A stretch of DNA of 64,000 nucleotides from Pullulanibacillus pueri (GTDB lineage: Bacteria > Bacillota > Bacilli > Bacillales > Sporolactobacillaceae), in the NCBI RefSeq assembly GCF_014639255.1, contig NZ_BMFV01000019.1:1-64000 (forward strand), given 5' to 3'. The translations under genes and the position numbers were made by a program. Below, piece by piece: positions 27,988 to 35,381 of the stretch (the stretch's first letter is position 1; each line of letters opens with the position of its first letter). Below the pieces are notes generated by a model, which saw only the letters and a list, made by a program, of their open reading frames with translations, ran no database searches and was not told the origin of the DNA.

Positions 27988-28035
27988 ATAATCATAAAGA
28001 ACAATAACACTCTATCGTTATTGTTCTTTATGGTT
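27988..28035. repeat. 19-bp inverted repeat overlapping the end of the DCC gene
   Basis: CATAAAGAACAATAAC and GTTATTGTTCTTTATG are perfect arms around a 7-base loop. One arm encodes the last residues of the DCC protein (NNHKEQ and stop). No T-run follows on the minus strand, so a role as terminator or RNA-stability hairpin is open. Confidence 0.65.
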
Positions 28036-28422
28036 ATTGAACAAAGAGCAACTCTCACCTTCACATTGACCTACGGGGACAATCTTTCTTTTTTCAGAAA
28101 TATATCGGTATACGCGCTCCCCTAAACCTAGTTTGATAGATAGAAAGATAAAAGGTACACTTATACGAAATAAAGGAATACGATGAGCTACTTGGTATAG
28201 AGTATAGATCCCTGAGTAGGATTTTATGCTATTCGGATCGATGGCATAAATCTTCTTTTCAACATCCTTATCCCATAAATCAAACTGATCCATGATCTGA
28301 TCCTCTCGAAACGAAATAAATTGAATCACTTGGTGAGTATCATGCTTTTGGATTGTCTTCATCGCTCGCCTACAGAGCGGACACCAACTATCATAAAAGA
28401 CAAGAAGTGGTAGCGTCCTCAT
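28018..28422 (-). CDS. DCC-family thiol-disulfide oxidoreductase-like protein (DUF393, YuxK-like)
   Basis: This 134-residue protein starts with the DxxCPxC motif (YDSWCPLCRR) that names the DCC family and has a hydrophobic segment near residues 85-100. A second Cys pair (CEGESC) lies near the C-terminus. The reaction is unknown; a thioredoxin-like fold is suggested for the family. AAGGGGG precedes the ATG. It is 30 bases downstream of the esterase gene and probably co-transcribed. Confidence 0.82.
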   Translation of the reverse strand: MRTLPLLVFYDSWCPLCRRAMKTIQKHDTHQVIQFISFREDQIMDQFDLWDKDVEKKIYAIDPNSIKSYSGIYTLYQVAHRIPLFRISVPFIFLSIKLGLGERVYRYISEKRKIVPVGQCEGESCSLFNNHKEQ

Positions 28423-28452
28423 CGCTAATCCCCCTTCTTTTTTCTCTTTAAA

Positions 28453-29238
28453 CTACAAGGGTAACCACTTGAGAACGTCCTGAATTTTTTCATCCCAATA
28501 TCCCCATTCATGTTCTCCAGGACCAAAATCAGTAGTAAGCTCAAACCCCGTTTGTTTACAAGCCTCTGTAAAGAGAAGATTATCTTTATAGAGATGATCT
28601 TCTGTACCACAACATTGATAAAGTTTAGGTTTTTGAACCGTGTCTTTATCCTTAGTCTTCAAAAGGGACAAGAGATCACTTGTTGTTCCTTCTAACTCTT
28701 GATCACCAAAGATGTTTTGAAAAGTCTGCGCAAAGAGACTCTCAGGTTCCTTTCGATTTCGCTTTTGATGAGCAACAATATCAGTAACTCCTGATAAACT
28801 CGCGGCTGCTGCAAACCGTTCGGGATAATTCAAGGCCCATTTTAATGCACCATAACCACCCATGGATAGTCCCGCTACAAAGTTATCTTCTCGAGCTTCT
28901 GATAGCGGAAATAAGGAACGTGCCAAATGCGGCAGCTCTTCAGTTAGAAAGGTCCAATAGTTGTGACCGTGCTTCATATCTGAATAGAAACTATGATCGA
29001 CCTGGGGCATCACCACTGCTAATCCGAGCGGTGCAACATATCTTTCAATAGAAGTGCGTCTTGTCCAAATCGTATGATCATCACTAAACCCATGGAGTAA
29101 ATAGAGGGTCGGATGTTTATCTGCTACAATATGGTTATCCATACCAATTTGTGAATGCGTTTGTTGTGGAAGGATAACCGTCATAGACGTGCTTAAATTC
29201 AAGACTTCAGAATAAAAATCGCACTTGATTAATGCCAT
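28453..29238 (-). CDS. Esterase of the EstA/esterase D family
   Basis: This 261-residue alpha/beta hydrolase carries the nucleophile elbow GLSMGGYGA (Ser near residue 125), the oxyanion segment LLHGFSDDHTIW, an acid residue in CGTEDHLYKDN and the final His in GEHEWGYWD. It resembles tributyrin esterases (EstA). There is no signal peptide. ATG 29238 lies 8 bases after GAGG; the upstream TTG lacks spacing. Confidence 0.87.
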   Translation of the reverse strand: MALIKCDFYSEVLNLSTSMTVILPQQTHSQIGMDNHIVADKHPTLYLLHGFSDDHTIWTRRTSIERYVAPLGLAVVMPQVDHSFYSDMKHGHNYWTFLTEELPHLARSLFPLSEAREDNFVAGLSMGGYGALKWALNYPERFAAAASLSGVTDIVAHQKRNRKEPESLFAQTFQNIFGDQELEGTTSDLLSLLKTKDKDTVQKPKLYQCCGTEDHLYKDNLLFTEACKQTGFELTTDFGPGEHEWGYWDEKIQDVLKWLPL

Positions 29239-29439
29239 ATTCAACGCCTCTTTTCTATTTGAATTCCCTTTAACTCTATCATACCTTAGAGGCTATAAAA
29301 CAAGTAGTCCTTTTTACAATAATTTTAAACTTTTTATCAATAACTCAAAAAAACTGAGTTTACAGCGAGTCTATATCCATGAAGACCTGTTTTTCTACCG
29401 ATCTCTTTATTGCTTCGATGGCCAAGACTTCCTTATTCT

Positions 29440-29559
29440 TTAAAAAGGATTAATTTCTAGAGCTAAGGCAATAATGCCAGCCACAATGGCTACTCCTGCA
29501 ACATTCATGAGTACATCCGATTTTGTAAAATAATGCTGAGTTTTTTGTTGGTGTTCCAT
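29440..29559 (-). CDS. 39-residue single-TM protein
   Basis: This small protein has a polar head (MEHQQKTQHYFTKSDV) and one TM helix (about residues 17-36) ending in EINPF. GATGAGGTG stands in ribosome-binding position before the ATG. I do not recognise the family. It is isolated; 29560-29807 otherwise shows only the promoter region of the next YjcZ gene. Confidence 0.68.
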   Translation of the reverse strand: MEHQQKTQHYFTKSDVLMNVAGVAIVAGIIALALEINPF

Positions 29560-29807
29560 ACAATCACCTCATCTTAAAGTTTCTTTACTAAAGCTTTTCC
29601 ACATTTCTTGAATATCAAACCTCGCACTCATCCTTTCATTACTTCCATGTATATTAGAATTCATACTCATTAGAACTCCTATCCTCATTATTTTGAAAAG
29701 AAATCAAAGAGAACTAAAGCCCAAATATCTTTTTTTATCAGAGTGCCCAAACAAAAATGGGGTATAGCACATATGCTGTACTACAACCTACTAAGGAGGG
29801 GTTATTT

Positions 29808-29903
29808 ATGACAACTACAGCTGGAAATTACGGCGGTGGTTTCTCCTTGATTGTTGTTTTGTTCATTTTATTGATCATTATCGGCACCGCCTATGTTTAC
29901 TAA
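29808..29903 (+). CDS. YjcZ-family tiny membrane protein, copy 2
   Basis: A 31-residue protein, MTTTAGNYGGG head followed by the core [29 protein letters not shown] lies 8 bases before the ATG. First of three tandem copies within 490 bases. Confidence 0.9.
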   Translation: MTTTAGNYGGGFSLIVVLFILLIIIGTAYVY

Positions 29904-30025
29904 TCGTTCCTTAAACGTCAAAGACATCGTTTTTTGCCTAAATGAAGATTTATAGGGATAAGCGCCTATAACAAATTAACTGTTAAAACGTACACTAAAC
30001 TATAAGCGATTAAGGAGGGATTTTG

Positions 30026-30121
30026 ATGGCTTATACAGCTGGGGGTTACGGTGCAGGCTTTGCTTTGATCGTGGTCTTGTTCATCTTGTTAATCATCGTT
30101 GGTGCCGCATACGTCTATTAA
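30026..30121 (+). CDS. YjcZ-family tiny membrane protein, copy 3
   Basis: A 31-residue protein with the head MAYTAGGYGAG and core [29 protein letters not shown] precedes the ATG. Middle gene of the tandem array; no terminator between copies 2, 3 and 4, so a common transcript is possible. Confidence 0.9.
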   Translation: MAYTAGGYGAGFALIVVLFILLIIVGAAYVY

Positions 30122-30194
30122 GGCATGAGGTAATTTCAATATAAAAATGTCTATAACGTTATCAATGGATTATAGCAAAGGAGGAATTTGGTTT

Positions 30195-30293
30195 ATGTCC
30201 TATGCAGCTGGTGGAGGTTACGGTGCAGGCTTTGCCTTAATTGTGGTGTTGTTTATCCTGCTCATTATCGTAGGGGCTGCCTACGTCTACTAA
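30195..30293 (+). CDS. YjcZ-family tiny membrane protein, copy 4
   Basis: A 32-residue protein with the head MSYAAGGGYGAG and the same core as copy 3. AAAGGAGG precedes the ATG. A strong terminator follows. Confidence 0.9.
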   Translation: MSYAAGGGYGAGFALIVVLFILLIIVGAAYVY

Positions 30294-30315
30294 TATAGAG
30301 GATTTTATGTATTAA

Positions 30316-30358
30316 AAAGAGCAGAACCATTCTCATTCATGAGAGGTTCTGCTTTTTC
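30316..30358 (+). terminator. Terminator of the yjcZ-like array
   Basis: AGAGCAGAACC and GGTTCTGCTTTTT form an 11-bp stem; an inner CTCAT/ATGAG stem fills the loop. Confidence 0.88.
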
Positions 30359-30432
30359 TCTTTCTATCAAAGACATCTTAAAATATTTGGTCAGAAATGA
30401 TTTCCACTCTCGAGTCATTCCATCTCCTGAAA

Positions 30433-31389
30433 TTAATAAAAGAATCTTTTTAAACAGTTCCAAAGCGGTGATCTTTTTCGTGGTTGTTGTCTTGTTTCTC
30501 CTACTAAATCTAAGACACCATTGCCTTGAGCATTCCTTGACAACCCCAAATCCGTCGTATGCTTAATAAGCTCGGCATACAATTTTCGCTCAGACTTATC
30601 TTGGAGATTATGGCGTAAGAGTGCGGCTGCCCCTGAAACATGAGGTGTGGCCATAGATGTCCCTGACATTTGCGCATATCTTCCGCCAGGATAACAAGAA
30701 ATAATATTCACACCTGGTGCAACCAAATCAATTTCACTATTTGTATTTGAAAAATCCGCGATATTCCTTTGAAAATCGACGGCCCCTACTTCTACTACCT
30801 CAGGATAGGCGCCGGGATAAGATTGTTCGTCAGTATTGGGATTGCCATCTCCACTATTCCCTGCTGCGCAAACAACAAGAATATTATTTTGTACTGCTCT
30901 TTGAATCAAGCGATGCTCTTGGGGATCAGCCGGTCCGCCTAATGACATCGAAATAATATTGACTTTCTCACCTTGGGGACCCGTCCAATTGATCGCATAC
31001 CTTAAAGCGGCATTAATCCAGGACTCTTCTCCACTTCCTTGTGCATCCAATGCTTTCAATGCTAAGACTTTTGCTTTTGGCGCAACTCCAGCCACCCCTT
31101 GCCCATTTGCTGCGGCTAGAATCGTTCCACTAACATGAGTGCCATGCCCATTGTCATCATCAAAATCTCCGGTACCTGTAAAATCCCTTCCCCCAATAAT
31201 TTGTGTTTTTAAATCAGGATGATCTTTATCAATACCTGTATCGATAACGGCAATAACTGCCCCTTGGCCTTGTTGCGTTTGATCCCAAACTTCAGGAGCA
31301 TGGATCATTGTTATACCTTCGGGAATATAATCTTGAGCTTCACTTTTTTCCATTACCTTTACTACAGTATGTGGAATAAGTTGTTTCAA
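30433..31389 (-). CDS. Intracellular subtilisin-like serine protease (ISP)
   Basis: This 318-residue S8 protease has the catalytic triad Asp50 (VIDTGID), His82 (GHGTHVSG) and Ser245 (GTSMATPHVSG), with the oxyanion Asn178 in AAGNSG. It lacks a signal peptide and starts MKQLIPH. Intracellular subtilisins carry a short inhibitory N-terminal extension with a LIPY motif; LIPH here matches that. They are processed and active late in growth or sporulation. Start is TTG 31389, 8 bases after GAGGGG. The C-terminal tail (RKRSPLWNCLKRFFY) is basic. Confidence 0.9.
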   Translation of the reverse strand: MKQLIPHTVVKVMEKSEAQDYIPEGITMIHAPEVWDQTQQGQGAVIAVIDTGIDKDHPDLKTQIIGGRDFTGTGDFDDDNGHGTHVSGTILAAANGQGVAGVAPKAKVLALKALDAQGSGEESWINAALRYAINWTGPQGEKVNIISMSLGGPADPQEHRLIQRAVQNNILVVCAAGNSGDGNPNTDEQSYPGAYPEVVEVGAVDFQRNIADFSNTNSEIDLVAPGVNIISCYPGGRYAQMSGTSMATPHVSGAAALLRHNLQDKSERKLYAELIKHTTDLGLSRNAQGNGVLDLVGETRQQPRKRSPLWNCLKRFFY

Positions 31390-31675
31390 TTAAATTTCCC
31401 CTCTCACAAAGTCATTCTTTCAGATGTTACATAATCAGCATATGAAAGGACTCCTTTGTAAGCTTGGACTACCGTTTAGGGAGAGGGAAAGTTGTGTGAA
31501 TACATAGGAAAAACTGGGGAGAAAAGATGCCAAGGCAGCCTTCTTTTTGAAAAGCATAGGAAGTTTGCTGCATTTATAAAACAGAAAAAATGCGGAGGAA
31601 CTTGGTTGACAGTTCTCCACACTAAGCAAAAATCATATGAATGTTAAGAATATTAAGGTCACACTTCTCCACAGA

Positions 31676-32008
31676 TTAATTATAATGCCCCTTATTGAAC
31701 TGGGCGTTTAATTGCCCTCGAATCATGTTTTGTTTGATCTTATCTCCAGATGTTTTTTCTTTCCGTTTATTAATCTCTTTCCTAATCTCTGATGTTTGAA
31801 TGCCATCTTCCATTTTATTGGCTATATCCATCAGACTTTCAACATCAGAGAAAGAATATTTCCGATTTCCTTTATTTGTTCTTTTAGGAAAGATGAGTTT
31901 TCGCTCCTCATAATAACGGATTTGCCGCTCAGATAAACCAGTAAGTTCACATACCGTTCCTATGGGCATAACCTTTTTATGAAGATATGAATCGTCTTGA
32001 GAGGTCAC
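31676..32008 (-). CDS. tnrA: TnrA, global nitrogen regulator (MerR family)
   Basis: This 110-residue regulator has the MerR helix-turn-helix ([26 protein letters not shown], given here as start [11 protein letters not shown] and end YYEERKLI) and the C-terminal tail GQLNAQF. In TnrA that tail binds feedback-inhibited glutamine synthetase. The length equals B. subtilis TnrA and the C-terminus differs from GlnR, which is longer. GTG 32008 follows AAAGGGGGAG. Two perfect TnrA boxes lie upstream, so it is likely autoregulated. Confidence 0.9.
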   Translation of the reverse strand: MTSQDDSYLHKKVMPIGTVCELTGLSERQIRYYEERKLIFPKRTNKGNRKYSFSDVESLMDIANKMEDGIQTSEIRKEINKRKEKTSGDKIKQNMIRGQLNAQFNKGHYN

Positions 32009-32131
32009 CCGCTCTCCCCCTTTAACCTCATGATAAATTTTCCTTTCGGAGTTTTATCTCCTTGATCATAGAGGCTTACTTTTTTTGGTCCCCTTTAATA
32101 TACACTAAACCTCATGATTCATGTTGTCCTT

Positions 32132-32148
32132 TGTTAACTTTTCTTACA
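32132..32148. promoter_or_regulatory. TnrA/GlnR box 1
   Basis: TGTTAACTTTTCTTACA matches TGTNA-N7-TNACA perfectly. It lies 124 bases upstream of the tnrA start and 154 bases upstream of the divergent small gene at 32286. Confidence 0.85.
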
Positions 32149-32174
32149 TTCAAAAATAACCTCTAAAATTTCAT

Positions 32175-32191
32175 TGTAAGTGTACCTGACA
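32175..32191. promoter_or_regulatory. TnrA/GlnR box 2
   Basis: TGTAAGTGTACCTGACA matches TGTNA-N7-TNACA perfectly, 43 bases from box 1 (about four helical turns, same face). It lies 95 bases before the start at 32286. Confidence 0.85.
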
Positions 32192-32285
32192 ATTTTATAG
32201 ATTGCATACTCACGAGCCACTAAAATAGAGGTAATAAAAAGAGACAGAAGTGATGGAAACACGAGTCCTGAGAGGGGGGATTTTT

Positions 32286-32423
32286 TTGAAACAGGATAAA
32301 GCCTTAATCCTCGCTGAGAAGATTATCCAATTGGATATGCTAAGAGATGAACTTTTCGAAGAATTAGTCACATTGAGTGGGAATCGTGCCTCCGAAATTT
32401 TACGGGTGGCTCAGAATGCTTGA
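32286..32423 (+). CDS. 45-residue protein upstream of the fbpA-like gene
   Basis: This small acidic helical protein (MKQDKALILAEKIIQLDMLR... ending LRVAQNA) starts at TTG 32286, with AGAGGGGGGA 6 bases before. The fbpA-like gene follows after 47 bases and shares its terminator. I think similar short proteins accompany fbpA-like genes in other Bacillales, but I cannot name the family. The promoter region contains the TnrA boxes. Confidence 0.65.
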   Translation: MKQDKALILAEKIIQLDMLRDELFEELVTLSGNRASEILRVAQNA

Positions 32424-32470
32424 AAGGCTGACCTAAAGTGTTCCCATTTTAAGAAAAGGAGGTAAGATTC

Positions 32471-32641
32471 ATGTCAAGATATCTCCGAGAAGTGGTTGAG
32501 AAGAGGAAGCAACACTATATTAAACTTCTAATGGATTCTGGCGTTTTTAACATAAAAGATCAATCGCTGCATCACTATACTTTGACCCAACTTGAAAAAG
32601 AGTACGAAAGAATTAGTGACATGAAGAAAGTCCCTGATTGA
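32471..32641 (+). CDS. FbpA-like small protein, copy 1
   Basis: This 56-residue protein has the pattern LREVVEKRKQHYIKLLMDSGVF...LTQLEKEYERI, matching the Fur-regulated basic protein A (FbpA) family. In B. subtilis FbpA helps the iron-sparing small RNA FsrA. AAAGGAGGT precedes ATG 32471. No Fur box is evident; TnrA boxes lie upstream instead, so nitrogen control is possible. It is a paralogue of the gene at 44596. Confidence 0.75.
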   Translation: MSRYLREVVEKRKQHYIKLLMDSGVFNIKDQSLHHYTLTQLEKEYERISDMKKVPD

Positions 32642-32717
32642 TAAACAATGGCCCACAATACCGATGAGGAGCATGAGATAGCCCCATTATTCAACAAGCT
32701 GATGTTTTCTTTTTATA

Positions 32718-32753
32718 AAAAACCAGGGCCATTTGACTTTGCCCTGGTTTCTT
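32718..32753 (+). terminator. Terminator of the fbpA-like operon
   Basis: AAACCAGGGC and GCCCTGGTTT pair with an 11-base loop and a T-rich tail; A-run upstream allows use by the convergent gene at 32828. Confidence 0.85.
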
Positions 32754-32827
32754 TGTATCTCTTTGCTTGTAGATGCTAAACACACAATAGAACGGCGTGT
32801 CTATTGTTGAAATCTACGAAAACAAAC

Positions 32828-33184
32828 TTATTGACTATTTTCCTGTTTTTCTTCATGGGGTCCCTTTTTAAATCCGTGATGATGGTGGTGAGGATAAAAT
32901 TTAAATCCTTCCTTTTCCATCCGCTTAGCATGTTCCTCAAGGTGGGATAGGATTTTTTCTCCCTTTTCTTTAGGAATCAAGCCGTATTCAACATATTTTT
33001 TAATCAATGCCTGCTTTTTCTCCAAGATTTCTTTCTGTAATTTCGTTAATTCCTTTTTCTGAGTTTCTGTTAACTTAGCGGGTGCCATTTTATTTGGGGA
33101 ATTAGATTCTTCAGCATGTGCAGTCAGCCCCACACTGGATAATACCAAAGCTAATGCAAAAAGCACGCTCATGATTTTTTTCAT
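32828..33184 (-). CDS. Secreted YckD-like (DUF2680) protein
   Basis: This 118-residue exported protein has a signal peptide (MKKIMSVLFALALVLSSVG, cleavage after AHA) and a helical DUF2680 domain (LTETQKKELTKLQKEI, KKYVEYGLIPKEKGEKIL). It ends in a His-rich tail containing five consecutive His. ATG 33184 is 10 bases after GGAG; the in-frame GTG upstream overlaps the ribosome binding site. Function unknown; the His tract may bind metal. Confidence 0.83.
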   Translation of the reverse strand: MKKIMSVLFALALVLSSVGLTAHAEESNSPNKMAPAKLTETQKKELTKLQKEILEKKQALIKKYVEYGLIPKEKGEKILSHLEEHAKRMEKEGFKFYPHHHHHGFKKGPHEEKQENSQ

Positions 33185-33302
33185 CTTAATCACTCTCCTT
33201 TATTCTTTATGATTTGATGAATTTACCATTTTATGCACCTTTTTTTATTCAATGTGCTTACTGAATCACTCGCCCAAATTATGATTCTTAAAAGCTGCTG
33301 CC

Positions 33303-33332
33303 CACACCAATCACTATTAGAGCCATACACTA
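33303..33332 (+). promoter_or_regulatory. Sigma-K-like promoter of yjcZ copy 5
   Basis: CACA (33303-33306), 17 bases, then CATACACTA (33324-33332) fits the mother-cell sigma-K pattern (AC, then CATANNNTA). The ATG lies 31 bases downstream. Confidence 0.55.
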
Positions 33333-33362
33333 TACTGACAACGGAAAAGGAGGGTGAAATTT

Positions 33363-33458
33363 ATGGCATATGCAGCTGGTGGCTACGGCGGTGGCTTCGC
33401 CTTGATTGTTGTCCTCTTTATTTTGTTAATTATTGTAGGCACATCTTACGTTTGGTAA
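33363..33458 (+). CDS. YjcZ-family tiny membrane protein, copy 5
   Basis: A 31-residue protein with head MAYAAGGYGGG and core [28 protein letters not shown] precedes the ATG. The C-terminal Trp replaces the Tyr found in copies 1-4. Confidence 0.9.
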   Translation: MAYAAGGYGGGFALIVVLFILLIIVGTSYVW

Positions 33459-33492
33459 TCACAAACACTCTACAGTAAAAGAACACTCCAGA

Positions 33493-33520
33493 ATAGGCGC
33501 CTCTAAGGTGCCTATTTTTT
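33493..33520 (+). terminator. Terminator of yjcZ copy 5
   Basis: AATAGGCGCCT and AGGTGCCTATTTTTT form the stem and T-tail. Confidence 0.85.
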
Positions 33521-33599
33521 GTAAAAGCTCAGGTTCGCATCGCTTGTCACTTTTGAATAGATTCCGACGTAACTACAAGAAGATTAATGACGGTTAACA

Positions 33600-33722
33600 G
33601 TGGGAATTTCCGCTCCAAGTCGCTCGCTTTCCACATGCCCACACATGCCCACAGGACTAAGGAAAGCGACTAAGAGATTAGTCCTCGCAGAAAAACCGTG
33701 TTCTTACGATTTTTTGATGTAG
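33600..33722. repeat. Dispersed intergenic repeat, family B (copy 2)
   Basis: This shares blocks with 8745-8845: CCCACAGGAC, AAGGAAAGCGAC, TCGCAGAAAAA and ACGATTTTTTGA. It lies in the long gap 33459-34102, which holds no supported gene. Confidence 0.6.
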
Positions 33723-33745
33723 GTAGAATCGGTGTTCGACGCACC

Positions 33746-33825
33746 ATCGGGGTCCCCAAAAAGTGCTTTTTACTTTTTGGGGTGGTAATCGGGGTCCCCG
33801 AAAAGTGTTCTTTACTTTTTGGGGT
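33746..33825. repeat. Two tandem 38-bp hairpin repeats, family C
   Basis: Units 33746-33783 and 33788-33825 share ATCGGGGTCCCC, then AAAAGTG, T-rich centre and ACTTTTTGGGGT; they differ at only a few bases. Each can fold with CCCC-AAAAG against CTTTTT-GGGG. A third degenerate copy is at 16648-16685. Confidence 0.8.
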
Positions 33826-33910
33826 ATAATAAGGTATGAGCTGCCAAAGCCGATCGAATTGACGTCGCAATTTCCTTCTACTTATAAAATACCAATCCCT
33901 TATTGCACAA

Positions 33911-33945
33911 AAAAATAAGCCCGAAGGCTTATCATAAGGGGGTCA
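33911..33945 (-). terminator. Terminator-like hairpin
   Basis: On the minus strand ATAAGCC-TTCG-GGCTTAT is followed by TTTTTTG. It lies about 160 bases past the end of the dioxygenase gene and probably ends that transcript. Confidence 0.75.
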
Positions 33946-34102
33946 TATAATTGTTTAATACACTAATACTTTAACACAGAAACATTAAAAAGTGATTAAA
34001 ATTCATAAAATTTATTAAAAAATTTATATTTAATTTTTTCGACACTTTTATTGGACAACGCTTTAAAACATTCGACACTCTCTACACTCTGAGACATCCT
34101 TA

Positions 34103-35077
34103 TTATTGTTTGGTATCCAGCGGTTTTAATTTCGCCTCTATTTCTTGTCTGCGTTCTTCAAGAAAAGGGGGTAAAGCGAGTCCCTCTCCAAGATGCTCTA
34201 AAGACTCATCCGTAGCAAATCCCGGACCATCAGTTGCCAGTTCAAATAAAATGCCATTCGGTTCTCTGAAATATAACGAATGAAAATAAAAACGGTCAAC
34301 ATATCCAGAATTCACCATTCTTTGTCCTTTAATTTTGGCAATCCATGCTCTCAACTCTTCGTCATTATCCACACGAAAAGCAACATGGTGAACCCCTCCC
34401 CGACCGAGACTCTCTTTAGGCAAATCGGTTCGCGTTTCCACGTGAACTTCAGCCCCAGTTCCCCCACGGCCTGTTTCATAAACAACGATATCTTGTTGAC
34501 CTTCAATTGAGGAGGCATATTGGCCGATTTTTCTAAACCCCATGACATGGACTAAAAGCGTCTCTGTCGGTTCTAGATATGGAACAGTTAATTTTACAGG
34601 CCCGAGTCCAATAATCCCATACTCATTCGGTACAGGACTTTTCTCCCATGGTGTTCCACCAGAGACACCGCCCTCATTATGTTCATCGGAAACTAATACT
34701 AATCTTTGTCCCTCTGGATCTTTGAATTTCAATACCTTGCGATGAAATACTTCCGATATGTCCATGTGAGCCACATTCATAGATTTAAAACGATCTTTCC
34801 AATACTCTAAAGCCGTATCATTGGGAACGCGTAAGGATATTTCTGAAATGCTATTATTCCCGTTATGATTAGGAGCAGCCATCGGAATTTCAAAAAAGGT
34901 AAACTCAGTTCCAGGGTTACCTTCCACATCTCCATAGAAAAGATGATACACGGAGACATCATCTTGATTGACTGTTTTCTTAATCAATCGCATACCCAAT
35001 ATTTTTGTATAAAAATCAAAGTTCTTTGCTGCGTTTGCAGTCATAGCCGATACGTGATGGATCCCTTTCAATTCCAT
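34103..35077 (-). CDS. Ring-cleaving dioxygenase (MhqA/MhqO-like glyoxalase fold)
   Basis: This 324-residue protein has two vicinal-oxygen-chelate modules, beginning GIHHVSAMTANA and GVHHVAFRV. Conserved His in each and Glu in GILFELATDGPGF probably bind the metal. In Bacillus such enzymes (MhqA, MhqE, MhqO) open hydroquinone-type rings and protect against quinones. ATG 35077 follows AAGGAG; the upstream TTG is poorly spaced. A candidate MhqR operator lies 75 bases upstream. No azoreductase gene is adjacent. Confidence 0.88.
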   Translation of the reverse strand: MELKGIHHVSAMTANAAKNFDFYTKILGMRLIKKTVNQDDVSVYHLFYGDVEGNPGTEFTFFEIPMAAPNHNGNNSISEISLRVPNDTALEYWKDRFKSMNVAHMDISEVFHRKVLKFKDPEGQRLVLVSDEHNEGGVSGGTPWEKSPVPNEYGIIGLGPVKLTVPYLEPTETLLVHVMGFRKIGQYASSIEGQQDIVVYETGRGGTGAEVHVETRTDLPKESLGRGGVHHVAFRVDNDEELRAWIAKIKGQRMVNSGYVDRFYFHSLYFREPNGILFELATDGPGFATDESLEHLGEGLALPPFLEERRQEIEAKLKPLDTKQ

Positions 35078-35152
35078 AATCAATTCTCCTTTTTAACTCT
35101 ATATCGCGTTATTTATACTTAAGAGCTACAGACAAAATATATTGATATAAAA

Positions 35153-35170
35153 TATCTTGAATTAAAGATA
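35153..35170. promoter_or_regulatory. Candidate MhqR operator
   Basis: TATCTTGAATTAAAGATA is an 18-bp inverted repeat with one mismatched pair. It resembles the MhqR site I recall (tATCTcgaAtTCgAGATa). It stands upstream of the ring-cleaving dioxygenase. The gap 35078-35381 has nothing else but a terminator. Confidence 0.7.
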
Positions 35171-35340
35171 ATTGATTAAAAAGTTTTTGTCAACACTCAT
35201 TGCCTTTTAAATAGTCCTTATGGCGTTAATTCATCTGATAATTAGGGACGCCTTCACACATCAGTTGTCTTGCAACCTTTATGGTCAAAACCAAAGTTAC
35301 CCTTTTAGAGTCATCCGCAAAGGGATACTTGCTGACATAA

Positions 35341-35374
35341 AAAAATACCCTCTCGAGGGCCTGAGAGGGGCTAA
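35341..35374 (-). terminator. Terminator of the EAL-PilZ gene
   Basis: CCCCTCTC and GAGAGGG arms, then TATTTTTTT on the minus strand. Confidence 0.82.
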
Positions 35375-35381
35375 GGTCATC

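Noticed and set aside
31435..31629. 64-codon minus-strand frame between the subtilisin gene and tnrA
   Set aside because: No convincing start signal and no family resemblance.
33746..33825. Possible CRISPR array (repeated 38-bp units)
   Set aside because: Only two units with a 4-base gap, so there are no spacers, and no cas genes are present.
33670..33870. 66-codon minus-strand frame with internal repeat
   Set aside because: It merely reads through the tandem family C hairpins.
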